A stretch of 5,389 bases of DNA from an uncultured Alphaproteobacteria bacterium (lineage in GTDB: Bacteria; Pseudomonadota; Alphaproteobacteria; RF32; CAG-239): NCBI GenBank assembly GCA_944391365.1, contig CALXTH010000020.1, forward strand, positions 1-5,389, written 5' to 3'. Positions 5,287 through 5,389 of this stretch are shown piece after piece (the first letter of the stretch is position 1; every line of letters starts with the position of its first letter). The position numbers and the translations under genes are program-made. Below the pieces are notes generated by a model. It did no database searches, was not told the DNA's origin, and was given only the letters and a program-made list of their open reading frames with translations.

Positions 5287-5324
5287 GAAAAATTCACGTA
5301 CCTCTTTGTACGCTAGAATTTTTC
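5287..5324 (+). other. Hairpin of repeat copy 2
   Basis: The arms are identical to those in copy 1 (5287-5295 with 5316-5324, and 5297-5301 with 5308-5312). Only the loop changes, to CTCTTT, one base shorter and with one substitution. The outer stem AGGGTG (5266-5271) with CGCCCT (5326-5331) is kept with one G-U pair. Confidence 0.75.
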
Positions 5325-5389
5325 TCGCCCTTGACGCCTACTACTCGACTCATTCTCCACGGTTTTTATTAATGTCGGGTAAATGGTCG

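Larger units (their letters stand above)
5127..5389 (+). repeat. Tandem array of a ~127-bp non-coding unit (two full copies plus start of a third)
   Basis: Copy 1 spans 5127-5254 (128 bp), copy 2 spans 5255-5381 (127 bp), and copy 3 begins at 5382 and leaves the window after 8 bases. The copies differ by seven substitutions, all transitions, plus one base in the hairpin loop. A 62-nt block (5181-5242 in copy 1) is identical in both. Neither strand gives a shared reading frame: a minus-strand frame beginning MSRVVGVKGEK is shifted and stopped in copy 2. Units are contiguous without variable spacers, so this is not a CRISPR array. No similarity to the flanking fliP gene is visible. Confidence 0.93.

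Noticed and set aside
5127..5389. CRISPR array
   Set aside because: The repeating unit is about 127 bp and contiguous, with no short repeats alternating with unique spacers.

Overview
The window looks like a piece of a flagellated alphaproteobacterial chromosome of moderate GC. Three things point there: an F-type ATP synthase Fo operon with two different b-type subunits (b' and b) and no F1 genes attached; an AtpI of the alphaproteobacterial type; and a DUF721/DciA gene followed by a membrane-anchored DsbA. The exact lineage cannot be fixed from the sequence. An uncultured host-associated Rhodospirillales-like or related group is only a guess.

Layout, left to right. Positions 1-120 hold the last 39 codons of an unrecognised hydrophobic plus-strand gene, followed by a hairpin terminator (124-149). 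Facing it is a long minus-strand gene series, read from right to left: dciA (4010-3477), dsbA-like (3470-2760), atpI (2707-2408), atpB/subunit a (2403-1681), atpE/subunit c (1602-1384), b' (1300-809) and b (812-201). Most junctions are tight (4-nt overlap, 4-nt gap, 6-nt gap). Two wider gaps flank atpE: an AU-rich leader with a strong ribosome site before it, and a long hairpin after it. Both fit the need to make many more c subunits than other Fo subunits. Divergent from dciA, on the plus strand, are fliO (4089-4379) and fliP (4372-5115), components of the flagellar type III export gate.

The 78-bp divergent region holds a very good sigma-70-type promoter for dciA (TTGAAT, 17 bp, TATCAT). Its predicted start falls on or next to the dciA ATG, so this mRNA is probably leaderless.

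The most unusual part is the right end (5115-5389). Immediately after fliP there is a tandem array of a roughly 127-bp non-coding unit: two full copies and the start of a third that runs off the window. Each unit folds into nested stems. The differences between copies avoid the hairpin arms, and the two that fall in longer-range stems keep pairing through G-U wobble when read as plus-strand RNA. The first unit is also enclosed by a 9-bp inverted repeat (AAAACCGTG/CACGGTTTT) whose left arm begins on the last base of the fliP stop codon. This is the best candidate here for an undescribed structured repeat or RNA element.
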